DNA from: Loxodes magnus
Taxonomy: Eukaryota > Ciliophora > Karyorelictea > Loxodida > Loxodidae
Direction of reading: 5' to 3'
NCBI GenBank assembly: GCA_946699065.1
Contig: CAMPDV010000012.1
Span: forward strand, 310,001-374,000
DNA length: 64,000 nucleotides
Shown: positions 40,880-54,044 of the stretch, piece by piece
How positions within the stretch are numbered: position 1 is the first letter of the stretch
How the letters are laid out: each line of letters starts with the position of its first letter
Translations under genes and position numbers: made by a program
Notes under the pieces: model-generated
What the model saw: the letters and a program-made list of their open reading frames with translations, nothing else
Told to the model about the DNA's origin: nothing
Database searches by the model: none

Positions 40880-42010
40880 ATATATAATAATTAAAATTTA
40901 TATGTGTGTTTACCATATTTCATGTAGGTAATAAAAAATGTTTCGCAACTTCCATCTCAATAATCTTGATTTAATTTTCTTTAAGCATTTTTTTCTTAGC
41001 TTGCTCACTAGCCGAATTATTCCATTAACTCTTCCACTTGTTCGTTTTTTACTCTAAAATTTAAATTTTTCTTTAAAGCAATTTTAATAAAAGTATTTAA
41101 TTCTGAAGTCAATTTTTTAAAGTTATCTTAGAATATGGAAGTTAGGATTAATTTAATTTTTTTGTAAGTTATGAGTTTAAGCAAATCATAATTTTTCAAG
41201 TCTTTAAATTCTGCCATTAAATCTTGCAGAACTTCTCATTAAGAAATGTGTTAATATGTTTCTTATTCTCCTTAAATGCAAATTTCAGAGTGTTTTATTT
41301 AATAGTACCTATATTTCAAATAATACTAAAAATTGTAACTAAAGGTCATTAATTTGAAAATTGATACTATTTCTCTAATCATTGTCTTGTTTAATATTGT
41401 GTAAGTATAAGTTGAAAATTTCTATTAATCAATGTTATTATCTTAATCTTCAAAATAAAGGTGTGAAGTAGGCATCTCACTCAACCTTCCTATTACATCT
41501 GAATAAAATTTTTATTGTATTTTATTTAAAACTTTGTCTAAAATTATTTGCTACTACTAGCATCTTAAAGTTCTATTTGAAAATTTTAAGTCATTTATTT
41601 AGAATTCTTTAAATATTTAAGGTTACTGTTCTTTGTTAAAATAAATACTACATCAGAGTTGGGATCCATTTAAGATTCAGCGTGAAGTTTTATATAAAAT
41701 TTGAAATAATGCATTCAATGTAATTTTAAAAGGATAACCAATTCAAGACAATAAAGTAAGATTCATTAAAAGTAGAATTAAGACTTTGTAAAACACATCT
41801 TGCTACTTAGCTTTAGCTAGTGATTATATCATTTTATTTTTTATCTCTGAAGAATAGTTCAAAAAATTACTTCTGACCCATACCACGCCTTCGGTAATAT
41901 AAATATTCTAAAAATCTATTATATATTAATTAACACTTTTTATTGTCATTAAATTTACAGTCCCTGTACTTTTTATATCTTATTAAGATTGCCTGTCTCC
42001 AATAATTAAT
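40880..42010 (-). mobile_element. LINE-beta 3' fragment (C-terminal part of ORF2)
   Basis: The minus strand reads as a protein similar in arrangement to the C-terminus of LINE-alpha: a basic YRRRGMGQK block (about 41890), a long helical stretch, a Cys/His-containing ICIQGEQETYQHIS segment (about 41260) and a Glu/Lys-rich tail ending near 40900. The reverse-transcriptase palm is not present, so it is 5'-truncated near 42010. The sequence is too different from LINE-alpha to be the same family. The finger is imperfect. Confidence 0.5.
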
Positions 42011-42082
42011 TATTAAATACCATCTCGTACTTAGTGAGCTGCAGAGAGATAAAATTTATTGAGATAAAATGTAGGATTTGAA

Positions 42083-43768
42083 ATGCTTAATGATACCTTT
42101 AAAAATCATGATGTAAAAACTGAAGCTGATGAGTAATTGATGCTAGTTTTTTAATTACCCGAAACAGACGTAACATTTCAAACGGGAATTGTACCTGCTT
42201 GTATTTTAGAACAAATAATTGGGGCTAGATGAAGCGTGTAAATTAGCGAGGTGTTTTAGGATTATTACCTTGCAGTATAATTAATAATGCATTTTGGAGA
42301 GAGAAACTTCAAGAGAACTAAAACTGATTAATATCATTTTTCGTACATCTAGAGCCTGATGCATAGAATAAGTTTTTAAGATTAGAGGGGAAATAAAAAA
42401 TATATGCTTTGAAATGGTTTAGTCTTACCTAGCATGTATTCATTGTATTTTAATGGCTTTTTAATGGCTTTTTATAGATCAGGAGAAGACATATATTTAA
42501 CCTATATATGGCTAAGATAAGCACTGTATAAATAATTCTAAGAGAATAATCCGTGAAAGTTCCTAATTTGGTAAGCTTTTAGTTGAAATTGTAAGGAATA
42601 TAGCTATTGGAAGAACTGATGATAAAGAGAAATAGCTCTCTTGAAGCAGCTTTAAAATATAGATATTCTAAAAATTTTCTTCATAGTGACTATGACTTCA
42701 TACTTTATAATATGAGAGATATTGAAATAGTAAAGCATTCTTAAATAACTAATTTATGGTGTTTTGTCTATGGTTTATATTTTACTCATCAATAAAATAT
42801 AACAGCTGATGGATTATCTGATTAAATCCAAAGAATGATTTGGGAAAGATTTGCTAGAAATATTCCAAGTCTTTAAATGAAAAGCATATTTGAAAGTGAT
42901 TAACTGATTGAATATTTACACAAAAAAGTATGAAGTTCAGTGCAAAATACGACAATAAGTTGAAATTTTGTATTAGATTGCTTCAGAACAGTATTTTAGA
43001 GACCATGAAGAATGTCTAGCTTATATGCTACTTAGAAGAATTAATTTTTAGTAAGGTAAAATTGAAAAAATTTGAATGGATCTACTATTCTATGTTTAGC
43101 AATCTGTCCAAGTGTGAAAAGCTCCTTAAGTGAAGCAGGAGTTGCCGAATTAATTCTAGGAACTAGTAAGTTTAATAGATGTGCTGTTTGAACAGGAGAG
43201 TAGATGCTTAGATTAGTATAATAAAATGCTCCCACTAAAAAATACACTAAAATACTTAAAATATTCTTAGTACTTAATAAACTGAATAAGAAAAAGTAAA
43301 TAAAACTAAATAAATGTGAAATATTTATCAAATCTTAAGATCTCCCTTTTCAAATCAAATTTATACATCTTAAAATAGCAAATAATTAAAAACTAATATT
43401 TTCGGTATAGCAAAAGATTGAACTGAAGAAAATGCTCAAGCTATCTAAGAGAAAATTAGATGGTTATAAAGAAGAAAAACCTACGCCACCTTTAGGAGTC
43501 AAATATATTTTATTTATAATTGCAAGAACAGTTTCTTAAAATAGCGCAGTATATGAGGTTTTCAAGAAAAAACTTCCAAGCTTAACAATTACGATATGAA
43601 TTGGAGAAAAAGAAGAAAATCAGGTAAAGAATAAGCAAGCCTTATAGCAATGTAATTAGGATAAACTATAAGAACAAATCAGGATGTATAACAGAAATAT
43701 ATAGAAGAAAGTGAAGAAAAGCAGGAAGAAATATAAGATTAAATGTAAGAGGAAATTGAGTATTAATG
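42083..43768 (+). CDS. Unidentified protein-coding region, frame broken or intron-containing
   Basis: Long stretches read as protein, but in more than one frame. The clearest are LARCFRIITLQYN (about 42245), a run with NFLHSDYDFILYNMRDIEI (about 42675-42730) through MIWERFARNIPSLQ (about 42835-42880), and SEQYFRDHEECLAYMLLRRI (about 42985-43045). It closes in an acidic Gln/Glu tail and TGA at 43766-43768. The switch near 42930 could be a short GT-AG intron; the others may be introns or damage. I cannot assign a family. The first ATG giving a sensible peptide is at 42083. It lies between the two family-2 ORF1-like copies. Confidence 0.45.
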
Positions 43769-44391
43769 AAACTTTTAGTTTATAATCTTAGATATTATTT
43801 ACCACTCTATTTCTCCTCCTTTCGATTGAATTAAGTATTCCTTCATAAAAAGCTATTAAAACATTAGTATCTTCGACAAGAAAAAGAAAGAATATAACAG
43901 CAAATAGAAGAAAAGTCAGGATATCCTATATTTTTTTCATCCTTCTCATAAATTTAGAAAGTTACTTTGCATGGTGATCCAAGTCATTTGTAATGTGAAA
44001 TATATCTATAGAGTTTGAGTTTTTTGTCCTCTATATAGATAGAAACTTTAAAAACACTTTTAATTAAACTATCGTTTAAATATTTATATTCTAATATTAC
44101 AAGCTCTTATTGAAGCAATATTAAAAGCTAATACTAATTAAGATTATTTAGCTTAATATATTTAGTTTAATAATTTAATTTAAAATAAAATTTAATTTTC
44201 AAAACTTAAAATAAAAAATATTTAAGATGCTAAAAGCAATAATATTTAGTAAGCTTATTTGAAAACTAAATTTTATTTAAAAAGGTTAAATCTAATAATT
44301 AAATTATTTTAAATTATTAACTTCATAAAATTATAAGTTTTTTCTAGCTTAGATAATTATAAATTACATTAATTTATATGTAATTAAAAAA
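43769..44391. other. AT-rich spacer without recognisable gene
   Basis: There is no sustained protein-like frame and no repeat partner seen in the window. Confidence 0.5.
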
Positions 44392-45310
44392 ATGTCAAAC
44401 ATCCGATAGGGCTTCTTTGCCACCTCTTCAAAAGACAAAAAGGAAGAGAGGAAGCGAGATGCCATTCTTCTAACCTCACGTCTTTTCTTTAATTAGACAA
44501 ACCTTTTTATCAGCAAAAAAACTAATAATAGACCTTACAACTTCCAAAGCCGGGCAAACGACAGAAAAAAACCTGGTAAACTCCAAACACGGTAGAGAGG
44601 TCTCGAAGGTAGTAGGAAATGATATTGTGTGACTAGGAACGGTCCTTTGCCTTTAACTCTGAGCAATTTGATGTAGCGTAGTTTGCATTAAGGGTGGTGA
44701 ACTTCAATGAAGAGGTTTAAAAGTTGAAATACTAGAACAAAAACTAATTTTCAAGCCACAAAGAAAAGAATTAAATGGACGGGAATCGTATAGATGACTA
44801 TGAACGCAAATGGATGCATTCTTCAGCATCCAACACCATTAGGATAAAAACACAACTTAGCTGAGGAATTAAGTAGTGAAATAAGAATAGGAAATTCAAC
44901 TCCTAAAAGAATCAAGAATGGAATAGTTAAATACTGGATCGATCTCAATGATCGTCAAACCCTAAGCTTAATCTCAAATGAGACTAATTCCGATCAAGAA
45001 GAGATGCTTTCGCTTCTAAAACCAATAAAAGCTATATCGGAACTGTAAGAAGTTTCAATAGAAACAAAGGAATTTCTGATAAGCAAAGCGAACAGAAGCA
45101 ATTGGGCTGACCAAGATTTTTTGCACGAGAATGGAAGTATGAATAAGAGGAAGAATATGGAGTTATAACCAAGCCCGACAGGAATGTAGAAAGGTAAAAT
45201 TATTTAAAAAAATCGCGGATGGGAACGTGTAATCTTTCTGTTGCCCCAAGTATTTTAACAAACAGCGAAAAACTTGAAGCGCTGTACTTTTGAGAGGGTA
45301 AAGCTCCTTA
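44392..45310 (+). pseudogene. GC-richer ORF, coiled-coil ORF1-like protein (family 2, longer copy)
   Basis: ATG (44392) opens MSNIRQGFFATSSKDKKEE, aligning with the start of the 40048 ORF (RFFAAPKK). The frame then shifts, and the best reading continues with FALRVVNFNEEVQKLKYQN (about 44675-44730) and an acidic/basic C-terminal half of another 180 residues (FFAREWKYEQEEEYGV near 45120). G+C is well above both flanks. At about 300 codons it is the longest of the GC-rich islands. A retroelement ORF1 is plausible but no domain is diagnostic. Confidence 0.45.
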
Positions 45311-46429
45311 TAATGAAGAAACAATTTTATATAATAATAATTACAAAATCTAATATTTGTTGTTTTATCTAAAACTTTATAGTATCAAATGATTTAATTT
45401 TAAGTATGTGTTTTCTCCTAATTAATTCTAAAGAAATTTATTTTACTCCAAAAGTTAGAAGCTTTTATATAAAAAAGGATATCGATAATAAAAATGAAAA
45501 ATTAAAATAATACTATTAAATAAACTATGAATTTCATTTATACTTAATCATTCGATTCTAGTTGAGAAAAAAAACTTGATCTGATACTATATAAATAAGA
45601 TTTTAGTTAAATTATTCTTGATATTAAAAATGTAAGTGAAAAAATGAGCAAAAAATAACTTTTCGAATTTTATTAATCATCAGCGTAATTTTTTAATAGA
45701 ATATGATAGTTTGAAAGAAAATAATTTAAAAATATAGAAAAAATAGATTAATTTAATTTATTAGTGAAGAAACTTAATTTATTGGAAGATATTCGCTAGA
45801 ATTAAATTAATTGGAGCTTAAATTTTAAGAATATAATTACGATATTAATAAATTATTATGACAAGAATTTAACAAGTATAAGATAATATTTAATCTAAAA
45901 GAATATGATAAATATTATAAATGACACAATTTAATAATAAAATTATAACATAGAAAAATGTATTGAAACAAATAAAAACTAAATATAAAATTTCACTATT
46001 AAAAATATTTAGCATCTAATAATAAAAATTATAAATAAATATGCATAAACAATAAAAAATAAGAAATGATAATGCTATTAAATAAAGTTTGAAAGAATTA
46101 TATAAATTAAACTATTTGATTTACAATTTTTATTAAAATAGTAATATTTATTTCTATATATAACTTAAAATTATTTAAAAATATGCTTAAAATGTTTAAA
46201 AATAAAGAAAATTATTTTTTAAGCTATTTAAATATATAAATAATTTTAATTATATTTTTTAAATACGATACATAAATTTTATACTTTCTTTTATTACTAA
46301 TTATATCTTAAAATCATATTATATTTTCATTACATTTTTAATCATTTTACAAATTAAATATTTTAAATTTGATATCTAAATTCTTTTTAATTTATAAAGA
46401 TTTTGCTAAACTAAAGTTATATGAAAAAT
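45311..46429. other. AT-rich region without recognisable gene
   Basis: Nothing supportable is seen. Homology to the B upstream region begins at about 46430. Confidence 0.5.
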
Positions 46430-49400
46430 TAATTAAAACTATTTTATAAATATAAAAATATATTATTTTAATATATAATAAGAAATTAAAAATTTTATAA
46501 TAGATAAAAAGAATCCATCCATGATATGAAATTATTTATTATATTCTTTATTTACTTTATAATTTCTTGTTTAAATTTACTATCTATAAAATACATTTTT
46601 TATAACGCAAAGGCTTTAAAATGCTTGTCTCATTTTTTTTAATTTTTATATATATTTGAAAATATGATAGCCACTTGTTATAATATAATTAGAAAGAATT
46701 TCTCTTCGATAAAAGTATAAATATTACTTATCAACTTGATAGAGTTTTTAATTGATTAAAAAAGAGATTTTTGTAATAAATTTCGTCGAAAATGTTTAAA
46801 AAATAAATTTTAATAGAAAGGGATATTTTAAACTAAAAATAAGAAGGGATTTATACTCTATTGTTATAATTTATTTTATAAATAAATAATTTTTTCTTAT
46901 GTAATTTTAATTATCTATTTTAAGTAAAAAAATAGCATTTTCCAATCTGTTAAACCTAGAATTTGAAAACTTTGATTTTAATTATAAATTAGATACAATT
47001 TCATTAATTATTAAATACTAATTATTATTAACTATTTTTCTTTTCTATGAAATTAAATTTATAAAAATAATAAACACAAGATACGTAAATAAATTATAGA
47101 TAGTATTATTATAATATTATTTTCGCTAATAATTAGTAACTAAAAAATGAGTAAGTTTTTATAAAATTTAATAACCAGAAATATTTTATTTTAATTAAAT
47201 TTATTTATTGTTCTTAGACAATCTTTAACTCTCCTTTTAATAAAAAATGGTCCTAATTTCATATTTTTTATTTATAGGCTTATTTTAATCAATAAAATTA
47301 AAAAATAAATATACTTTTATTTCAAAATTTTAATTTAGTTTGCTACTTTACTTAATATATAAAGTTAGAATGCTAATATTTAAATAAAATAAAATTAAAG
47401 TTATTTTTAAAAAAGAAGCTGGATTTCATATTAAGTTTAGAAAATAAAAAATTAAATAATTTCTACTTATTTACTCGAATATTGAAAAGTTTCCACTTAA
47501 GTAGAAGTTTAAAATTTGAAATTTATAAAAAAATTAGTAATTTTAACATAATTTACATTCATAAAGGATGAAAAATAATAAAAATAAACTATCTTCGAAT
47601 AGGCTGATAATAAAAAAACTGAGAGGTAGAGAAGTTTTTAACATTTTTAATTTTTTATATTTTGAAATTGAAAATTTCTAAGAATAATTATTTTTTTGTT
47701 GAATTTCTTTATTTCAAAGTCAATCTATGTTAAATTTGTAAAATTTTTATTCTTTAATATTTATCTTTATCAAAAATGCTGTTAACTATACAATTTTAAA
47801 TTATAATTTTTTTTAATTTTTTAAATTAATTAATGTATACTTTATTTTTTTCTTTTAGTAATATTTTAAAATAATTTAATAAAACTGATAGTGTCAATTA
47901 AATCATTAGTAAATTTTATATTCATTTTTTATAGAAAAATTTAATTTCTTAAGTTTTTCTTATAATTTTTAATTTAACTTTTAAAAATATTTACTACATT
48001 TCTAAGGTTAAAATCTAGATTACATAATTTATTATACGTTTTATCTAAACATTAATAAAATATTTAAAATATTTATTTAAAATATCATTTAGAATTTTAA
48101 GTTTTCTTAATATTTTTTAAATTATATTTAATTAATTTATTTTTATTTATTTTGTTTTTTATAAAATATTAATAGATTTTATATAATAAATTATTTTAAA
48201 TTTTTATTAAACAAAAAGAAAAATATTAATTTTCCTTATTTTAATTTAAAATATTATTCTTCATTAATAAGAAATGCAATCACAGTTTTATTAAATATTT
48301 TATCTATTAGATTAGTTTTAAATAACTTATATTAGCTAATCTAATAATTATATTATCTCATACTTATTACAAAGAAACATATTAGGCTAAATTTACTGTT
48401 TCTATTAATTCGGAAAATAGTAATAGAAGATATTTAAAATATGTTTTCTATCTTAAAAGCTAATAATTTTCTTAGTAACAAACAAGTTATTTTAAGAAAG
48501 AGAGTATTAATAGTGGTAACAATATAATATAGATTTGTATAGAATAATAGAATTAAGCTTTTATCTTTAAGTAATCTAGAATAATTTAGGTATTATTAAT
48601 TTGAAATGATAATTACAAAAATAACATAAATAATTAATATTAGTTTGCTATAAAAAGAGAAAGTTATCTAAATGTATTAATTATAACTAATCTAATATCT
48701 TTATTAATTAAAGAGAAATTAATTAATAACTAATAAAGCTAAAAAGATAAAATATTAAGTATTTAATAGACATAATTAAACATATTAAAGCTTATTTTAA
48801 TCAAGAAATTAAATATTACTATTTAATAATTGTAAGATAAAATTAGTAATACACCATTTCTAGTTAGTTTAAATATTTGCTTTCTACTACTTATATTTAT
48901 TACATTTATATATTTTGCTTAGAATCAACATTATAAGTCATAAATTATATTAGTCTATTATTTTAAGAGAGACCTTTATAAATAAAAAGTTTTAATGAAA
49001 TAATAGTAAGAAAGTGGGAAATTAAAAGATACTATCTTATAAATTCTAAAAATGGTTTGTTTTAAATAATTTGATGCTTTTTAATCTCTATTTATGCTAA
49101 TTAATAAGAAACTTATTTTATTTCATTTTTAATTAGTAAAAAGCTTAAAGAAAGCATTTTTTTTAATTAAATGTAAGTGAAAAGCAATAATTAATAACAT
49201 TAGATTTAAAATAATAGTAATATTTTATTTATCATTTAAAAAAGTCTAAAACGAAATAAGGTTTTCTTATTAAGAGTCTTTGATTTAAAGCATAAATAAG
49301 TAGTAATTAATAAATGTATAATAAAGTTATTATAATAAGGATATAATTCTTCATTATAAACTTTTGATATAATTATTTATTCTTTTATTTAAAGTAAAAA

Positions 49401-49623
49401 GATATAAAATAATTAAAATTGTAAAAGCTTATACACTATTAGTTTAATATCTTGTCTTGTTTTAAGACAAAAATTGAATTTTAAAATCAATGTTTTAGAA
49501 ATAATATATTTATTAGTATGATTAATAAATAATTTAATTTTTTAATTGTATTGAAATTGAGTTAGTAAAATTTATTTAGTAATTTTAATTAAATAGTTAT
49601 TGAAGTAAGTTATAAAAATTAAA

Positions 49624-50695
49624 ATGGAGAAAAAAGAAAGGCAATTTACTAAAAGTATTTTTTTAAGAAAACTCCTAAGAGTGAGAAACCACATTTTAGG
49701 AAAAATATCTCTTCTCCATTTTAAGTATGAAATTCTGCCCAACTTATGCTACTAAAAGTTAATAAATAAGATCAGTTATGACCAAAGTAAAGGTATTTCT
49801 TTAATATTTTTTAGACTAGGTCATTAATATAATTTCAATTGTTTTATCGGTAGTCATATCAAGTGACTTGAATTGAATTGTATCAGGTTCAGGATATCCT
49901 GAATATTCGATAAAGATCTGGAATTTCTAGACAGGTGCTCTCCAAAGAACTATAACAGGAAATACTTATGATGTTAACTCGGTAGTAATCTCCCCAGACT
50001 CTAGCTATATAGTATCAGGATCTGATGACGAAATCATAAAGATCTGAAATTCATTGACTGGTTCTCTCATAAGAACTTTAACGGGGCATGCTGGCTCAGT
50101 TAGATCAATAGTAATATCCCCTGACTCTAGCTATATCATATCGGCCTCTGAAGACACAACTATAAAGATCTGAAATTTCCACAATGATGCTCTCCAAAGA
50201 ACTATAACGGAACATACTTCTATAGTTTACTCGGTAGTAATCTCCTTTGACTCTAGATATATTATAACAGGATCTGGTGATACAAATATAAAGATTTGGT
50301 ATTTCTAGACTAGTCAGCTTGTGCGAAATCTTGCTGGGCATTCAGACTTAGTTTTATCGGTAATAGTGTCTAAGGATAATAGGTATATAATATCGGGTTC
50401 TTATGACAGGACTATAAAGATATGGGACTTCTCTTCTGGTTAGTGTATTCGTACTCTTTAAGGTCATGCATATGGTGTATCAAGTATTCAGTTAAGTGTT
50501 GATTCAAGTGTTATATTTTCTGGTTCATGGGATAAAACAATCAAGATCTGGAACTTTGATAAGGGTGAGTGTATATAGACTTTACAAGGACATACATCGT
50601 ATATATCTTCTATAGCATTGAGTGTTGACAATAGATGGTTAGTATCGGGAGGAGGATATGACAATACGATAAGAAAGTGGAGGATTTCGGGTTGA
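49624..50695 (+). CDS. Seven-blade WD40 repeat protein, copy C
   Basis: The exons of 163 and 881 nt (intron 49787-49814) give 347 residues ending RKWRISG-TGA. The seven blades are complete. A few consensus positions are altered (GN for GH before blade 2, EH for GH, YF for NF in KIWYF). Residues after the blade GH are YD, GS, SI, DL, YG and SY. It is the only copy in the window without a neighbouring LINE, and it is followed by the ordinary spacer. Confidence 0.85.
49787..49814 (+). other. 28-nt intron, WD40 copy C
   Basis: It runs GTAAAGGTATTTC...TTTTTTAG, in the same position as in copies A, B and D. Removing it restores a single frame. Confidence 0.75.
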
Positions 50696-53600
50696 GTAAC
50701 TTATGATTTGACTTAATTAAATTTTACGATTAAAGATATAAGATATTGGGTATTCATTTTAATGAATGTTGAATGGTAATAATGTTTGTAGTTTTATGAA
50801 GTGTTTGCTTTATATGTATTTAAAAATTTGTATATTCTTAAATATTCTTGGTTTAAAAAAAAGGTTGAGTAAATAATAGTAGATAATATAGGTTATTGAA
50901 ATTAGTGAGGTATGTGATTTAAAGTGGTAATGTTTAAAAATATTTTAAATATATCTTTTGGTAAATGAAGACGTATAATAAATTTAAGTTTTATTTTATT
51001 CTATCAAATTTATAGATTTACTTTTAGATTTTGTAAAAATTTCAAGTTAAGTAAAAATTGTAATTTTTTTGTGGAGTAGTTAAAATATTATTTTTACATG
51101 CAAAGTTAGTTTATAATCTTGATTATTAATTAAAAAATTTAATTAATTATTTTATTTATTTTGCTTTTAATTAAATTTTGTTTTTTATTATTTATTTTTT
51201 ATGATTGATATTTAATATTGGTTATTATTATTATTTATTATTATTATTATTAATTATAAAATTTTAATATTTAAGTTTAATATTTTTCGTTTCCGATTGG
51301 AAAATTAATTTTTCTGATGGTAAGTTTTTATATTTATTTTTCAATTTAAGGTTATGGATTTCTGAAAAATTAAAAATTTTTTGTTTTGCTCAGCTTTTTA
51401 TACTACCAAAGATTTCTGGGACGGAATAAATTTTTTTATTTCGGGATAAAAAATCCTAAATAGGAATAAAATTTCAAGTAAAAATTTCAAATATTAAACA
51501 TTTTGGAGAAAAAATTAGGAATTAAAAAAAATTTATTTGTTTTTTTATTTAAAGAAAAAAACTTTGATAAGGTAAATTATTTTTGAAATGATAAAATAAT
51601 TTTATTGTTTATGTTTTGGAAAAAAATACAATTTTTAATTTTGAACTTCTTTTCGAGTAAATGAAAAAATAAGCTTTAAAAATTTTTAATGTTATAAGAA
51701 TTTACTTAAATGAAAAGGATCTCAAGAAAAAAAGAAATATAATAAAATAAACCATGAAATCGTGAAAAAATTATCCTTTTTTCGTTCTGAGTTATACGAT
51801 ACAAAAGATTTTCGGGATGGATAAATCCTTTTCTTAAAGAGATAGAATTTTAGAAAATTTTATAAGTTTTTTAAATGATTTTTAAGAAGCAAATATAAAA
51901 AAAATAAATGAAAATTTTAAGAAAATACAAAATTTAGTGAAAATCCTCTATAAGAGTACTTAAAGTTACCTTTTATAATAGGTATTGCGAATTGTTAAAA
52001 AACGAATTTAAAAGGAGTTTAAAAATCCATTTATAAAAATATGAACAGTCAAGTAGAAAAAATGAGTTATAATGCATCTGTAATAATAAATTTTAGGGCA
52101 ATCTACAAAGAATCCAAAAAATTGATTAAACAGGGATCTAAATAATATATCTAACCTAACTATATCAAATTTACAAATAAAAACTTATTAATCAACTTAA
52201 AAAAAACTATTTATTATAATAATAAGAAAAACATTAAAAATTTAAAAAAATGAGCAAAGTTCTTTTAAAAGAGCTTACTACGACTAATTTATCTGTTTTA
52301 GTTTGCGAAAAGATGTTAATTTGGAAGAGAAAATCGAGTTTTTAAGAAAAATTGTTGTATTAAATATTTTTTATCTTTAAAATTTTTTTCATTTTGTAAT
52401 TTTAAAGGGATAGTTTTTAAGATAAACTTTCTGATTATAAGAAACTTAAGTATATCTACTATGCATGTAGAAAATCGATTTTATTTATTAATCTTAAAAT
52501 TTGAATTCCTAATGAAGCTGTTTTTTAAAGTTGGAAGCTTTTGAAAAAAAGTGATTCATTGTTAATCATATAAAAACATTTTTTAGTAAACTATTTAAAT
52601 AATTTGAATATATGTAAAATTATAAAAATCTTCACTTTCTTGTAAATTATCTTATATTTCCATCTTAAGAATAAAATTATATTCTAATATTAAACAATAC
52701 GAATTACCAAAATGAAAGTGTAAATAATTAAGAAATCAATATAGTTTGATCATATCAAAAAAGGTTAAAGAAAAGCTTTAATCTTTTGTATTAATTAAAA
52801 TAATATAAAAAGTGTAAGTTAATAACTATTATAATTATATCTATAAAAAATGGGAAATATTTTGTACAATATAAAAAGAAACATATATAGCATAATAAAA
52901 ATCAAAGTTTCTACTGAGCCGATAAAGCTAATAGTACATAATTCTATAAATAACCGTAATAATGAGCAATTTTTGTTATATTCTAAATTATTAGACAACT
53001 AAATTATACTTTATAATTCAAGCATTCCTTTAATAAACGTTTGTTTATATACAATATAGTATTTTTTAATTAAAGATACTAAATATTCATGAAAATAATA
53101 ATATTTAAAGTGCTTTATTTAATATAATTTTTAAAAGATTAAGCACTTATTTAAATTTAAAATATCTTATCAAGAAATTAAATTAAAATGTTTTAATATT
53201 CATTTTCTAATTAAAAATAGTTATTATTTTTTGTTCATTTATCTATTTTATTTATATTTTAAAGATTGTAATTATATGTTTTCATAATGTCTAAAAAAGG
53301 CTGAAAAATTGCTAAATTATTTAAAGATAAAAAATTAACTCTTAAAAACAATCCTTTTATAAGATAAACAGAAATAAGAGGAATTATAATAAAAAAAATT
53401 CTAACAAACAAATATATAAGACAAAAAATAAATTTTATAAGAGATCAATTAAAGTTGTGCAAGAATTTTAGAGCAAAAATATTACAGTTAATATCAAAAT
53501 ATTGTAATCCAATAGCCATAGATCCAAAAATTGATGCTCAAATTAAACTACAAATAAATTTATTATTTGGTAAATAATCTAGAAATAAGAAATATGGCAT

Positions 53601-53738
53601 AGCTTTAACAGATTTATTAAGAAATTTAATTTATCTTCAAACTTAAAATTTTCTATGTAATTTTAAAATTTTTTATATGATATGTATAGTTATATTAAAA
53701 GTATGTATGAATAATTTTAAAATTAGATTATTAAAAAG

Positions 53739-54030
53739 ATGATAGGAGTGAAGATGATTCTCTGATAAAACCTTTTAGCCTTTAGGATAAGGTCAAGTTC
53801 CTATCCACTGAGAAGGTCTATGGCTAGAGTCATTCTCAGCAGGAAAACAAAATCTTTCCGATTATCCACTCTTGCTAGTAACTTGAAGGCTGTCGGCTCC
53901 TAGATATGGAACCCCCTGGCTGAATCTTATTGAATTAAGCAACAGGATATCCGTGCTATGTGCATTAAAAGAGGGCCCTCGGTTGTCTAACTGGAAAGGA
54001 AGTTTCATTCATTCGAAAGAGAAATTTTAA
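53739..54030 (+). mobile_element. GC-rich short ORF (family 1, copy at 53.7 kb)
   Basis: This is a second member of the family seen on the minus strand at 2420-2704. It has the same AAAAAGATG start and the same protein-level pattern: LRRS...FRLSTLASNLK, a Trp, LAESYWIKQQDI. About 95 codons are readable before the sequence returns to AT-rich DNA. Synonymous-looking changes plus conserved motifs argue for protein coding. I do not recognise it. It lies between the end of WD40 copy C and the decayed WD40/pentapeptide gene. Confidence 0.5.
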
Positions 54031-54044
54031 AATTTATAATTAAT

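Larger units (their letters stand above)
46430..53470 (+). repeat. Dispersed WD40 unit, copy C
   Basis: The unit holds the upstream 1.9 kb block (twin of 22915-24878), leader, WD40 gene and AT-rich spacer. It stops at about 53470, close to where LINE-alpha begins in A and B (GTGCAAGAATTT marker). It carries no satellite, no GC-rich insertion and no LINE. It therefore preserves the pre-expansion and pre-insertion state of several sites. Confidence 0.8.
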
